From positions 28,674,293-28,738,292 of the forward strand of contig CM035173.1 of the NCBI GenBank assembly GCA_020205615.1: a stretch of DNA of 64,000 nt. Reading direction: 5' to 3'. Below are positions 50,101 through 60,760 of this stretch, piece after piece (position 1 is the stretch's first letter; each line of letters begins with the position of its first letter). The notes under the pieces were generated by a model. It had not been told where the DNA came from, did not search any database, and saw only the letters and a list, made by a program, of their open reading frames with translations. Origin of the DNA: Panax quinquefolius (lineage: Eukaryota > Streptophyta > Magnoliopsida > Apiales > Araliaceae). Both the position numbers and the translations under genes were made by a program.

Positions 50101-53100
50101 TGTAACTTATCAAAAAATTTGAGGTATAATAAATGTTTTTTAAATTTTTTTACAAATAAAAAAAAATCATAAATATTTTTGGCCCCTCCCGATAAAAATT
50201 CTCGGTTCCGCCCCTGGTAAGGAGAGTAGCATATCTGTGAGACCCCAGATTTTATCAATAAAGATTTAAATTTTGTCGAAATAATTTTTCAATATTATGG
50301 TGTGAATTTGAGATAATATTATAGTTGTGGGTAGTATTTATAAATTTTGCAAAGTATGCGAGTGGTTATATTATATTCGATTGGTGGGAAATATTCGGTT
50401 TAGCGGTGGAATATTCGCATAAACGGCTCAATCATTGGTGGACCCTACAATGTAATTATTGTTTGATTGAGAAAACGACAAAAATATTTTATTGAAATAA
50501 CGGCGGAAGTTTTACCGTTGATACTGTTGAACTACTCGGTAGTAAAAGTACAGTAATACGTGTGGTTGCATAATAGCACACGGTATTGATTATTGATGCT
50601 TATGTGAGAAATCACTCAGGTTTGATTCCATTATTGTCGATTAATAATATGAATTATTATAGCGATAATGACGCTTTTGTTTTATTCAGATTATTAACAT
50701 AATAAAATGTAAATCATTTTTTATATAAAATGAATACTTTATTAAAGTTATTCTATAAATAGAATATATTATATTTTATTATGCATAGTGTTGCATAGTG
50801 TTTTGCATAAGTGTTTTGCATAGTGTTGCATAGTGTTTTTGCATAGTAAAATGTTTTTATATAAATAGAATATATGATATTTTATTTAAAAGATTTTACT
50901 TTAAATATGGACCGTCAGATTAAAGTAAATCAATCTGGACGCTCATGGATTAATTACTATGCATTCTATTTTCCTATAAATAAAGCTCATTCCTTCATTA
51001 TTTTCTTACGAATTCAATTGAAACTCTAGAGAGAGAAATTATGAGAGAAACTATAGAGAAAAATCTATAGAGAAAAAAAAGAAAAGTATTCTTTACTTCA
51101 CTTTTCCAATATTCATTTCTTCTAAGGTAAGGGGTATTATTTGTTGTAATTCGTAAGAGGTGTTATTCTTTCTTATTCATGAAGAGAACTTCATTATTCC
51201 ATTCATTATTATTCATTGGAATAACTCAGTAAAAGTGGTATACCCTATACATAACTTTTGTATATGCGGCATACCCTATACTTGGTGAAATCCTTATGTT
51301 ATTCCATTCTTATTTATTACATTGGAATAACTCAGATACGCTGAATCCCCTATACTTGGTGATCTTCTTCATTATTCCATTCTTTATTATTCTCGTGGAA
51401 TATCCTCGTGCATGTGTTTTTACACCTGACCGGTTCCATTGTTTATTATTCCGTATTTATTATTCCATTTGGAATATCCCATGCGTGTGTTTTTACACCT
51501 GACACTGGTTCCATTGTTTATTATTCAAAGATTTATTATTACATTGGATCATCCCGTTTGGTGAATTTCACCCGACCGGTTCCGTTATTATTATTCTGTT
51601 GAATAACTCGTTGCGCGGCACCGCATGCATGCGTGGTGATTTCTTTTGTTATTTCATTCTTTATTATACCCAATTGGTTAAAACTTTGACTTCTATACTC
51701 CATGAAATTAGTAGAATATCCTTGATATTTGCGTTTCATCCAATGTCTTTTCATGGAAATATTCTTCCGATCATTCTTGAATTTTACTCTACAAAACAAA
51801 GATCTTGTTGACAATTTGGACTTTACTAATTCTGGATAAAATAATTCTTGAACTTGTTTTATTGAATTATTATGTCATTGTCATCATCCTCATGATATAT
51901 TATGTTATCTTTGGCTTACGTGCATAGATGAACTTAGTATGATTATGACCTGGGATCATTCTAAGATAATCATGGCTTGTTATAAATGATGTGATAAAAG
52001 TCCTCAATGGCACTGTAATGCGGTGATGGATAGTTTTTGGTATGATTATGACCGGGGGATTCGGTATAGTCACGACCATTGATAATTTGATGAAAATCCT
52101 CGACCGTGGTACGGGATGATTAGATATTGTGGTTTATTCATTAAACTGAGTCTTAGTGATAAAAATTGATGAAAACCTTTTAAAACTTAAAAGATAGTAG
52201 ACTTTATTTTCTACTTGACTTTTTTAATGGATTGCGTATTCATTTCAGATTAAACCGGTTGTCTATTGTATTTTATCGGTTTAACATTGTTGAAGACTAT
52301 TGATAATTTATTCTGCATTATCTTAGTCATAATATTTCTTCTTGGGCTAGTTGAGCTCACCTTTCTTTCACCGTTCTCTTGAAATAAGAATATAGCCGGG
52401 ACGAGTCTGGGAACGGAGTAATGGTCTGCGAGGATAGCATTAGTAGTCCTCACTATTCCGTGAAATAGTGTGATAATAGTTGTAATGAGGACTCCTTTTG
52501 AGTTTGTATAATATCTAGTAGACAATATTTGTATTCAAACTCACGCGCTTATGTCGTATTGTACCCACGCTTATATTAGTAAGTTGTATTTGAATTTATG
52601 TTCCATGTAAGTGGCGACCCAAGATGGGTGACGATACCTAATTTTGGGGGCCACAATTGGTATCGAGCTTAGGATATGATCCCCGTGAGAGATGTGAGAT
52701 AAGAACTAGGAGGGAGAGACGAATTCCTTCGCTAGTATGACCTACCTAAATTTATTTGGTATTTAATTGGTCGGTCGAGTATAGGGATAATATGTTGCAC
52801 GTCAATTACCCCTTATTTTGTGGCGATGTTTGAAAATGGCATCCAGAATGTTGAGAATAGCAATGGAGCATGAGAGACTGCTTGATTCTCCACGATCAAT
52901 AATCGGACAATGTGCAACAGGATGGCAATAATCCTCCAGTAAACAACAACACCGATCATCAATCGACGAACGACGCAGCGTTTAAGAGGTTTTAAATTAC
53001 GCAACATCATCGGTAAAGCGACTCTCATCCAAAATATAGGTGGAAACACGGAAAACTCTCGGTGGTCACCGCTAAACAATTCAAGGAGCCGACCACCGGA

Positions 53101-56100
53101 GTTTAAGGGAGAGCCAAAACCACTTCGCTAAGCATGGATAAAGCAGATTACCAAGATATTTGATGTCTTGGGATGCTCGAGGAGCAAAAGGTTCCTTTTC
53201 TTGCCTTTTATGTCATTGCGCGAGAGAGAGGATTCTCGGTGGAATCGGAAACGTACTCAACCGACATTGATCAAGATATCTTGGGAGAAGTTCCAGAGTC
53301 GCTCAACGACAAATACTTTCCGAAAGTATTCGCCATACGTGAAGGAGGTGGAGTTTATCAAGTTGGAACAAAACAATATGACCGTGTCGCAATACGAGGC
53401 AAAATTTGCGGAGTTATCACGGTTTCGTCCCCACTGGTGGATAATGAAGAGAGAATGGCGCGAATGTTTTAAGAGGTTTGAAGCCGAGATACGCCAACAT
53501 CTTATTTCTCATAAACCGTGTTTTTATTCGGATGTTGTAAATAGGGCTCGATTAGTGGAGCGCGATAACGAGTCAACGCAACTAAAAGAGAGCGGTACGG
53601 AAAATTATAATACCAATGAGAGTAGTCATCGAGCGGTGACAACAAGCGTGGAGGGAATCAATGAAGCGAGATATGGTAACCACTTTGGTGGTAATCGGGG
53701 CAAAACAATAAGAATGGACATTTCAAGAAAAGGAGATTCAATAATGATGGAAGGACGTCGGCACCAAAGACCGTTGTTAAGGAAGGAGAAAAAGACCACC
53801 TATCATATGCTTCAAATGCGGAGGAGAGGGACACATCATCCGAATCATGCGCCACGTCATCAAAGCATGTTATAATTGTGGAAGAGAAGGTCACTTAGCT
53901 CGATTTTGTCGCCATCAAGACAAATTCAACTAGGATGGAGGCACCAAAGGTCATTCCGCATAAACCAAAGCCGTAGTTTTAAGAGAGAGCGTTTTTTTCG
54001 TGGACGAGGAACCCGAATAAAATTATCACGGGTAAGTTAATCGTAAGCTCTTGCGAAGTCTATACCGTGTTAGATACCGCCTACCCACTCTTTTATTTCA
54101 CCTAGTTGTGTTCAACGTTTAAATTTGACTCAAGAAGTTAAACTTTGACTTATTGGTTGAAACTTCGTTAGTAGGAGCCTTCGTTACCTTCTACTGCTTT
54201 TAAATCTTGTTTGATTCAAATAAACATTTTCACGTTACTCCGTCGATCTTATCTCTTTGAAAATATTTGTCTTTGATGTGACTTTAGAAATAGATTGGTT
54301 AAATACTCATCATGATTTTTGTAAGGTTGTTAGCTTTCATACTCTTAACCAACTCATATGCGAATTCAAAGTAACCAAACCACTAAAGTCAATCATTGTC
54401 ATATCGAAGCCATAAGTAAAGAGCCCCGATCCTTTCGTTGTTGACTTTCTTGTGTGGAATGCACCGGCCGACTTTCTCAGAAGCGACGTCGTGAATGAAG
54501 ATGGCAAGTTGATAGGTATCATTGTGAGGTGCTATCTGAGTTAAGGGATAGAAGTCACGATTGGTATTAATGTGACGTACTATCCAAGTCTTGGACGAGA
54601 AATAATAGCTTTGAATGATATTTCTATCATTAATAAATTTCTTGGCGTATTCTTGAAGACTTCCTAGCCTACCCTAGAGCGTGAAATCGAATTTTGTATT
54701 GACCCCAAGACAAAACCCATTTCTTAAACCCTCAAATATTTCTTCAACTAAAATGAATAGCTTTACGGTTTATGATGAAAGTCATAATAAAAGCATTGGA
54801 CTAATGAAAATCATGGGTATTCGTGGTATTAGTAAGTGTTATGATGAGTTATGTTGGTTAGTATGTGAAAACATGAAAGTTTCTTAGAAATCACAAAGAG
54901 TTGAAAATCGATTTTGGTGAAAAAAGCGTAACATGAAATTCAATCGACCAAATCTCTTATTATATTTTGAATTTTTGAGTGTGGTCAAGTCCTGAAGTTA
55001 GATCTATGAGTTACCTAACTAATCCAAGTGGAATTACTGGAAAAGGTGTTGTAAATTTTGTGTGGACTGATTTTAGCAAAGGAGTGCAAAGCTACAAAAC
55101 CCAAAAAGCCATTGCCATGATTTTAGAGGGCAAGTTCTTGACCACTTAAATTATGAGAAAAATTACGCCTTTTGGGACATGAAGGTATATGGTATAAAGT
55201 ACCTCCTGTCCAAAAATGAGCTCATTCTCGACTTAAAATGAGCAAGTTATGACTATTTCAATATTTAGGTTTTTCCGATTTAAAATGCTATAACCGGAGT
55301 TCTATAACTCAGATGACCATGAAATTTAAACCGAAGCTCACGTTAACATGTGTAAGGTCCTGCCAAGATTTGGGAATTTTTGGAGTTAAACTTGAGGTAG
55401 CTAATTTCTTAAGGAATTAATTAGAAATTGATTTTTGAAAAATAGTAAATGAATTTTAAAAATTCGAGAAAATATATTTTCATTATGGGATTATATTATG
55501 CTAAATCCCGAAAAAGAAATATTTTTGGGACTGATTTGGTATTTTTCATGAAAATAGTTTAGTTACGAACATATGAGTTAAATATGTTATGTGAAGTAAC
55601 AAAGTTGAAAATAGGATTTTATGGCTAGAGAATCCTATATAGAGTATATGCATATTTTTTTGATGAGGATTTGATAATTGGTGATGATATCTTATGAGTA
55701 TGGCATTTTGAATGATTAAATGCATTATATGGTAAAAGCGTAAACAATTGAAATAAATTGTTTATAAATTTAAGAAATGATTAAAAATTGTTATAATATT
55801 AATGATATTAGATTATAAGATTATTAAGTGATTGATAACATGGGGATATTCTTGAATCTCGGATAAATTATATTATAAATGTTTAATAATTATCCTTTAT
55901 CTCATTTGATTGATTCTTTATATCATTGATATGATCCTCATGCTTATATTATGTTGAAAGTCATCTCGCGTGGCTCACGATGCGTAGATGGACTTGGTAT
56001 GATTATGACCGTGGATTGTTCGGTATAATCATGACCGTAATTGAAAACACGATTATCTTTGGCACGTAGTGCATGGATAATTTGTGGTCGTGATACTAAT

Positions 56101-59100
56101 GAATACACGATTATCTTTGCACGTAGTCGTGGATAATTTGTGGTCGTGATACTTAATAAATACACGATTATCTTTGGTAGTAGTGCATGGATAATTCGTG
56201 GTCGTGATACTAATGAATACACGATTATCTTTAAATAGTAGTGCATGGATAATTTGTGGTCGTGATACTAATGAATACACGATTATCTTTGGTAGTAGTC
56301 ATGGATAATTTGTGGTCGTGATACTAATGAATACACGATTATCTTTGCACGTAGTGCATGGATAATTTGTGGTCGTATACTTAATGAATACACGATTATC
56401 TTTGCACGTAGTGCATGGATAATTTGTGGTCGTGATACTAATGAATACACGATTATCTTTGCCGTAGTGCATGGATAATTCGTGGTCGTGATACTTAATG
56501 AATACGCGATTATCTTTGGGTAGTAGTGCATGGATAATTCGTGGTCGTGATACTAAATGAATACACGATTATCTTTGGTAGTAGTGCATGGATAATTTGT
56601 GGTTGTGATACTAATGAATACACGATTATCTTTGGTAGTAGTGCATGGATAATTCGTGGTCGTGATACTAATGAATATCCTCGGCCGTAGTGCGGGGATG
56701 ATTCGATGATATGGATTAATTATTGAAATTTGAGTCTCAAAGAATGAAATATTAATTCATGGATGTGGTAAAAGTCATCTTTGGTCGTAGTGCATTGATA
56801 GACTTGGTATGATTATGACCACGGATTATTCGGTATAATCACGATCAGATTGAAAACACGAATATCCTCGGCCAAGAAGTGTATGGATAATTCGTGGTCG
56901 TGATACTATTAAGTCGCTGCCTCAAAGATTATTGGTTTTACAACCAGTATATCTTTGGCTTTGTGGTGCAAAGATGAATTGTTAATAAATATCTTTGGCA
57001 TGCAGTGCAAAGATGAATTGTTAATGAATATCTTTGGCCGGATTGCGAAGATGAATTTAATATTTTTAACGATAAAGGTATTCAAGGTATCCTCACCTCT
57101 TTATCATACCAGTGTATCGCACTTCTAATTTCGAGGGCTTAAATTCCATAAGGAGGGAGATTGTGAGACCCCGTATTTTATCAATAAAGATTTAAATTTT
57201 GTCAAAATAATTTTTCAATATTATGGTGTGAATTTGAGATAATATTATAGTTGTGGGTAGTATTTATAAATTTTGCAAAAGTATGCAAGTGGTTATATTA
57301 TATTCGATTGGTCGGGAAATATTCGGGTTTAGAAGGGAATATTCGATAACAACTACTCAATCATTGGTGGACCCTACAATGTAATTATTGTTTGATTGAG
57401 AAAACGACAAAAAATATTTTATTGAAATAACGGCGGAAGTTTTACCGTGGATACCGTTGAACTACTTTCAGTAGTAAAAGTACAAGAATACGTGTGGTTG
57501 CATAAGAAAGACACCAGTATTGATTATCGATGCTTATGTGAGAAGTCACTCACTTTGATTCCATTATCACCGATTAATAATATGAATTATTATAATGATA
57601 ATGACGTTTTTGTTTTATTCAGTATTATTAACGTAATAAAATGTAAACATCTTTTTATATAAAATGTATACTTTATTAAAGTTATTCTATAAATAGAATA
57701 TATTATATTTTATTATGCATAGTGTTGCATAGTGTTTTTTGCGTAGTGTTGCATAGTGTTTGCATAGTAAAATGTTTTTATATAAATAGAATATATGATA
57801 TTTTATTTAAAAGATTTTGCTTTAAATATGGACCGTCAGATTAAAGTAAATCAATCTGACCGTTCATGGATTAATTACTATGCATTCTATTTTCCTATAA
57901 ATAGAAGCTCATTCCTTCATTATTTTCTTACTTAATTCAATGAAACTCTAGAGAGAGAAATTATAGAGAAGTTATAGAGAGAGAAAATCTATAGAGAGAA
58001 GAAGAAAGTATTCTGCTACTTCACTTTTCCAATATTCATTCTTCTTAAGGTAAGGGATATTATTTGTTGTACTAAAAAGGGTGTTATTCTTTCTTATTCA
58101 TGAAGAGAACTTCATTATTCCATTCATTATTATTCATTGGAATAACTCAGTAAAAGTGGTATACCCTATACATAACCAGTATATGCGCACGGCGATACCT
58201 ATACTTGGTGAAATCCTTATGTTATTCCATTCTTATTTATTCATTGGAATAACTCAGATACGCTGTGAATCCCCTATACTTGGTGATCTTCTTCATTATT
58301 CCATTCTTTATTATTCATTTGGAATATCTTGTTCGTGTTTTTTACAGGACCGGTTCCATTGTTTATTATTCCGTATTTATTATTCTCGCTGGAATATCCT
58401 CGTGCGTGTGTTTTACACCGGACCGGTTCCATTGTTTATTATTCAAATTTATTATTCATTTGATCATCCCATCGTTGTGAATTTCACCTAACTTTGGTTC
58501 CGTTATTATTATTCTCGTTGAATAACTCGCCATGCGCGAAGTACCGCATGCATGGTGATTTCTTTTGTTATTTCATTCTTTATTATACCCAAATAAGTTA
58601 AAACTTTGACTTCTATACTCCATGAAATTAGTAGAATATCCTCGATATTTGCGTTTCATCCAAAGATCTTTTCATGGAAATATTCTTCCGATCATTCTTG
58701 AATTTTACTCTACAAAACAAAGATCTTGTTGACAATTTGACGTTACTAATTCTGGATAAAATAATTCTTGAACTTGTTTTATTGAATTATTATGTCATTG
58801 TCATCATCCTCATGATATATTATGTTATCTTTGGCTTACGTGCATAGATGAACTTAGTATGATTATGACCAGGATCATTCGGTATATAATCATGGCTTGT
58901 TATAAATGATGTGATAAAAGTCCTCGAAGGGCTCGTAATGCAAATGATGGATAGTTTTTGGTATGATTATGACTTGGGGTGATTCTAATAGTCACGACCA
59001 TTGATAATTTGATGAAAATCCTTGACCGTGGTACGTGGATGATTAGATATTGTGGTTTATTCATTAAACCGAGTCTTAGTGATAAAAATTGATGAAAACC

Positions 59101-60599
59101 TTTTAAAACCTAAAAGATAGTAGACTTTATTTTCTACTTGACTCTTTTAATGGATTGCATATTCCCGCAGCTTAAACCGGTTGTCTATTGTATTTTATCG
59201 CTTTAACATTGTTGAAGACTATTGATAATTTATTCTCGCATTATCTTAGTCATAATATTTCTTCTCGGGCTAGTTGAGCTCACCCTTTCTTTCACCGTTT
59301 CTCTTCGTGAAATGAGAACATAGTCGGGACGAGTCTGGGGAACTGAGTAATGGTCCGAGAGGATAGCATTAGTAGTCCTCACTATTCTCGTGAAATAGTG
59401 TGATAATAGTTGTAATGAGGACTCCTTTTGAGTTTGTATAATATCTAGTAGACAATATTTGTATTCAAACTCACGCTTTATGTCGTATTGTATACCTACA
59501 GCTTATATTAGTAAGTTGTATTTGAATTTATGTTCTATGTAAGTGGCGACCCAAGATAGGTGACGTATACCTAATTTTGGGGGCGTCACAATATCCCCTT
59601 CCAATTGGTATATATCTTAAATAAAAGGGAATCTGCAAAGCCCGCCATACCTAAAACATGACTACACCGCGCATGAACTGTTAAGCTACAGCAACAGGGG
59701 ACATCCATTTTCTAGTAGTATGTACTTAAGTAATAGAAACTTATATTTTCCTAAAGCATGCTCTTATATGATTATGCTTCATAACAATGCATATAGATTA
59801 CTCTAATAAACTACAACATGCCCTCCCAGTGGACACAATTCAAACTTCATCCTCTTGACCTTCCAAACTAATTTGACAAAAAAAATCATTTCATTGCTAA
59901 GAAATTAGAAGATGGGATGCCCCGTTTCACAAAATGCATAAACTATGTATTGTTACTCCCACGTCTAACAAAACTAAGTTATAAGCCAAATTGATTAATA
60001 TGTTACATTCTAAACTATATCAATTAAATTAAAGGACATCTCCAAACTTTGGCCTTAGTAATGCAGTTACCAGATACTATGGCTATGACCAAGCAAATGG
60101 CTTTTTGGTACTTCCGCTTCCAAACATGTTACTCTTACACACAGGAACTCTAAATTTAGTGACCCAATTGTTTATTTGTTTTCCACCTCTACTTGCACAA
60201 ATATAAAATATCTAGTTGGATTTTGTTACTATTAAATCACCTACTACTGCTAGAAAAAGAGGCACCAAAATGATCACTTTCAAGCATAATGTCATCATAG
60301 AAACATTCAGAACTACTTGATTAAGACCGTTTCCAAGTTAATGCAAAATTCAGAAATTCGTAACTGTCGGAATTCAACAAAGACTCAAATATGAACTCCT
60401 CATGCGGATCAAATTCGTAAAAATACCCAAGCAAATTCGCAGAAGCAACATCAATCGTCATATAACAGAAATTAATTGCATCTGAGAAATCATCAATCAT
60501 CAATGCTGTGAAAATCTAACAAATATAGCAAAATAAACAAGATTGGTAACGTCAAATCCAAGTCAAATAAGGGATTAAGGCTAACCTTCGATAGCTCAT
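47047..60599 (-). CDS. BET11: Bet1-like SNARE gene (Qc-type), five coding exons, 12-kb first intron
   Basis: Minus-strand gene. Coding exons: 60586-60599, 48460-48607, 47859-47915, 47706-47765 and 47047-47178. All introns begin GT and end AG. The joined product is about 136 residues: MSYRREHRASRAALFDG at the start, an acidic stretch (HDIDEHDNDKAMDSLQDR), the SNARE coiled coil (about residues 40-95, with FLKRLTGDIHNEVESHNRML and GTMDRFKMVFEK), and a single C-terminal membrane segment (CALVACFVISFFVLYYSF). This is the layout of plant Bet1-like SNAREs (BET11/BS14 family), tail-anchored fusion proteins of the ER-Golgi pathway. Exon 5 as read adds about 15 hydrophobic residues after the anchor. 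An alternative donor at 47092 would end the exon at 47093 and could join a short exon near 46996. Exon 1 is separated by element N1. The family call is firm; the paralogue symbol is tentative. Confidence 0.9.
47236..47660. mobile_element. MITE-like element in intron 4 of the SNARE gene
   Basis: The left tip GGGGGTGTTTGATAAAAATT and the complement of the right tip (TTTAGGGGCTGTTTGTTTAG) are imperfect inverted repeats of the hAT-like type. Inside are TGAATC-rich repeats (47252-47325) and AT-rich sequence. About 425 bp, non-coding. A relative lies at 62085-62340. Confidence 0.65.
47706..47765 (-). CDS. BET11: Exon 4 of the Bet1-like SNARE
   Basis: Acceptor CTAAG, donor GTAAGC. Encodes GNEMDASRGIMSGTMDRFKM (20 codons). 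The intron to exon 3 is only 93 bases. Confidence 0.95.
47859..47915 (-). CDS. BET11: Exon 3 of the Bet1-like SNARE
   Basis: Acceptor GACAG, donor GTATGT. Encodes LTGDIHNEVESHNRMLDRT (19 codons), the centre of the SNARE helix. Confidence 0.95.
48460..48607 (-). CDS. BET11: Exon 2 of the Bet1-like SNARE
   Basis: Acceptor ATGTAG before GGAGCATCGTGCC and donor GTGAGT after AAGAGA. It encodes EHRASRAALFDGLEEGGLRA, SSSYSHDIDEHDNDKAMDSL and QDRVIFLKR (49 codons after the split Arg). Confidence 0.95.
48608..50235. other. Part of SNARE intron 1 left of element N1
   Basis: No gene found. A T-rich tract followed by GAATAAGTAATAAAAATTGC (about 48832-48870) resembles the poly-A end of a retroposed sequence in minus orientation, and 48870-49160 may be its degraded body. 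A GGCCCCTCCCGATAAAAATT motif near 50180 is of a kind common at the ends of old plant transposons. Both assignments are weak. Confidence 0.4.
50236..52655 (+). repeat. 5' LTR of N1 (2.4 kb)
   Basis: TGTGAGACCCCAGATTTTAT to TTTTGGGGGCCACA. GCATAGTGTTTTGCATAGTG short repeats at 50778-50850; TATAAATAA 50975-50983; GTAAG 51127-51131; TTATTATTCCATT-type repeats 51195-51600; stem-loop modules between 51908 and 52118. Confidence 0.9.
52657..52668 (+). other. Primer binding site of N1
   Basis: TTGGTATCGAGC next to the LTR end. Again an initiator-Met-type site lacking part of CAG. Confidence 0.75.
52836..53940 (+). pseudogene. Gag of N1
   Basis: Starts about 52836 (ATGGCATCCAGAATG context). Two overlapping open stretches (53168-53875 and 53173-53472, different frames) carry the capsid motifs KVFAIREGGGVYQVGTKQ, VEFIKLEQNNMTVSQYEAKF and AELSRFRP. 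Two zinc knuckles follow at 53806-53910 in another frame (CFKCGGEGHII and CYNCGREGHLARFC). It is better preserved than the internal 1-3 gag copies but still frameshifted. Confidence 0.8.
53990..54760 (+). pseudogene. Protease and RT N-terminal relics of N1
   Basis: Protease pieces at 54040-54200 and 54270-54300 (FDVTLEIDWLNTHH-like). A roughly 120-bp segment of unknown origin interrupts pol (54437-54560, GTGTGGAATGCACCG...). RT N-terminal remnants follow (54620-54735, REIEFCIDP-like), and pol stops near 54750 in a piece resembling LKYFFxxK from RNase H. No catalytic RT, integrase or chromodomain remains. Confidence 0.7.
54760..57070 (+). repeat. LTR-like foreign segment replacing pol in N1
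   Basis: Non-coding, AT-rich. 55400-55830 matches the reverse complement of about 3120-3540 in solo LTR S1 (AAATAGTAAATGAATTTTTA region; AGTAACAAAGTTGAAAATAG region). The tandem array (56040-56700) and the flanking modules follow, as in S1. The 54760-55390 stretch is not recognised. It ends at a pol relic (GGTATCCTCACCTCTTT, 57085). Confidence 0.65.
56040..56700 (+). repeat. Tandem array, about 11-12 units of 56-60 bp, in N1
   Basis: The unit reads ACACGATTATCTTTGGCACG then TAGTGCATGGATAATTTGTG then GTCGTGATACTAATGAAT. Each unit holds ATTATC...GATAAT and GCAC-GTA-GTGC inverted repeats. The last unit (56677-56699) is the variant ATCCTCGGCCGTAGTGCGGGGAT, also self-complementary. Antisense reading frames through the array are repeat artefacts. 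Confidence 0.9.
57151..57161 (+). other. Polypurine tract of N1
   Basis: AGGAGGGAGAT immediately before the 3' LTR start TGTGAGACCCC. Confidence 0.8.
57162..59590 (+). repeat. 3' LTR of N1 (2.4 kb)
   Basis: TGTGAGACCCCGTATTTTAT to TTTTGGGGGCGTCACA. TATAAATAG 57896-57904; GTAAG 58050-58054; TTATTATTCATTGGAATAAC repeats 58115-58510; stem-loop modules about 58820-59045. The reading frame beginning MLFFLIHEEN (58081) recurs in the M1 LTR but is built of repeats. Confidence 0.9.
59596..60585. other. Part of SNARE intron 1 right of element N1
   Basis: Unique-looking AT-rich sequence without a recognised gene. A 60-codon minus-strand frame (60321-60503, MMIDDFSDAINF...) lies just inside the intron; no family is recognised. 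Nothing else stands out. Confidence 0.55.
60586..60599 (-). CDS. BET11: Exon 1 (coding part) of the Bet1-like SNARE
   Basis: ATGAGCTATCGAAG followed by donor GTTAG. It gives M-S-Y-R and two bases of a split Arg codon, completed by exon 2 to MSYRREHR, the family N-terminus. Only 14 coding bases, so it is easily missed; no upstream ATG fits the family better. Confidence 0.85.
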
Positions 60600-60760
60600 G
60601 AATTGTACGCTTAGCTTCTTTGCTCCAAAGACAAATCACCCCGAGAAATAAATCCAAATATAAACAAATAAAAATTCATATAATGGATGAAACAAATTTC
60701 TCGAAAAAGCGTGCAGATCTACCAAATGAAAGGAAAAGAAATCAAAGTCAAAATAGGAGG
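60600..60760 (-). promoter_or_regulatory. Probable 5' UTR / proximal promoter of the SNARE gene
   Basis: Sequence upstream of the exon 1 ATG on the minus strand: pyrimidine-rich (TTGATTTCTTTTCCTTTCAT at about 60735) with no in-frame ATG extending the family N-terminus. No clear TATA box, so the start of transcription is not set. Confidence 0.4.

Larger units (their letters stand above)
50236..59590 (+). mobile_element. Complete LTR element N1 inside SNARE intron 1, non-autonomous
   Basis: Both LTRs (50236-52655 and 57162-59590) are present, with primer site, gag, relics of protease and RT, and a polypurine tract. The flanks are an exact 5-bp duplication ATATC (50231-50235 and 59591-59595). 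The two LTRs match closely along their length, with differences mostly at CG/CAG/CTG positions. From about 54760 to 57070 the rest of pol is replaced by non-coding sequence related to an S1-type LTR, including a tandem array. It lies on the strand opposite to the host gene. Confidence 0.9.

Noticed and set aside
50778..50850. GCATAGTGTTTTGCATAGTG repeats as a possible regulatory operator array
   Set aside because: They are short, vary between the two N1 LTRs, and have no conserved counterpart in the other LTRs. Noted only as simple repeats.
56040..56700. Regular direct repeats resembling a CRISPR array (also 2230-2690)
   Set aside because: The units are contiguous tandem repeats without unique spacers, lie in plant LTR sequence, and have no cas genes nearby.
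60321..60503. 60-codon minus-strand frame MMIDDFSDAINF...
   Set aside because: It lies in the first intron of the SNARE gene, 80-260 bp past exon 1, with no recognisable family and no need for it in the spliced product.
60586..60660. Alternative reading of exon 1 as ICLWSKEAKRTIHELSK
   Set aside because: This frame has no start or partner exon, whereas the frame ATGAGCTATCGAAG joins exactly to exon 2 to give the SNARE N-terminus.
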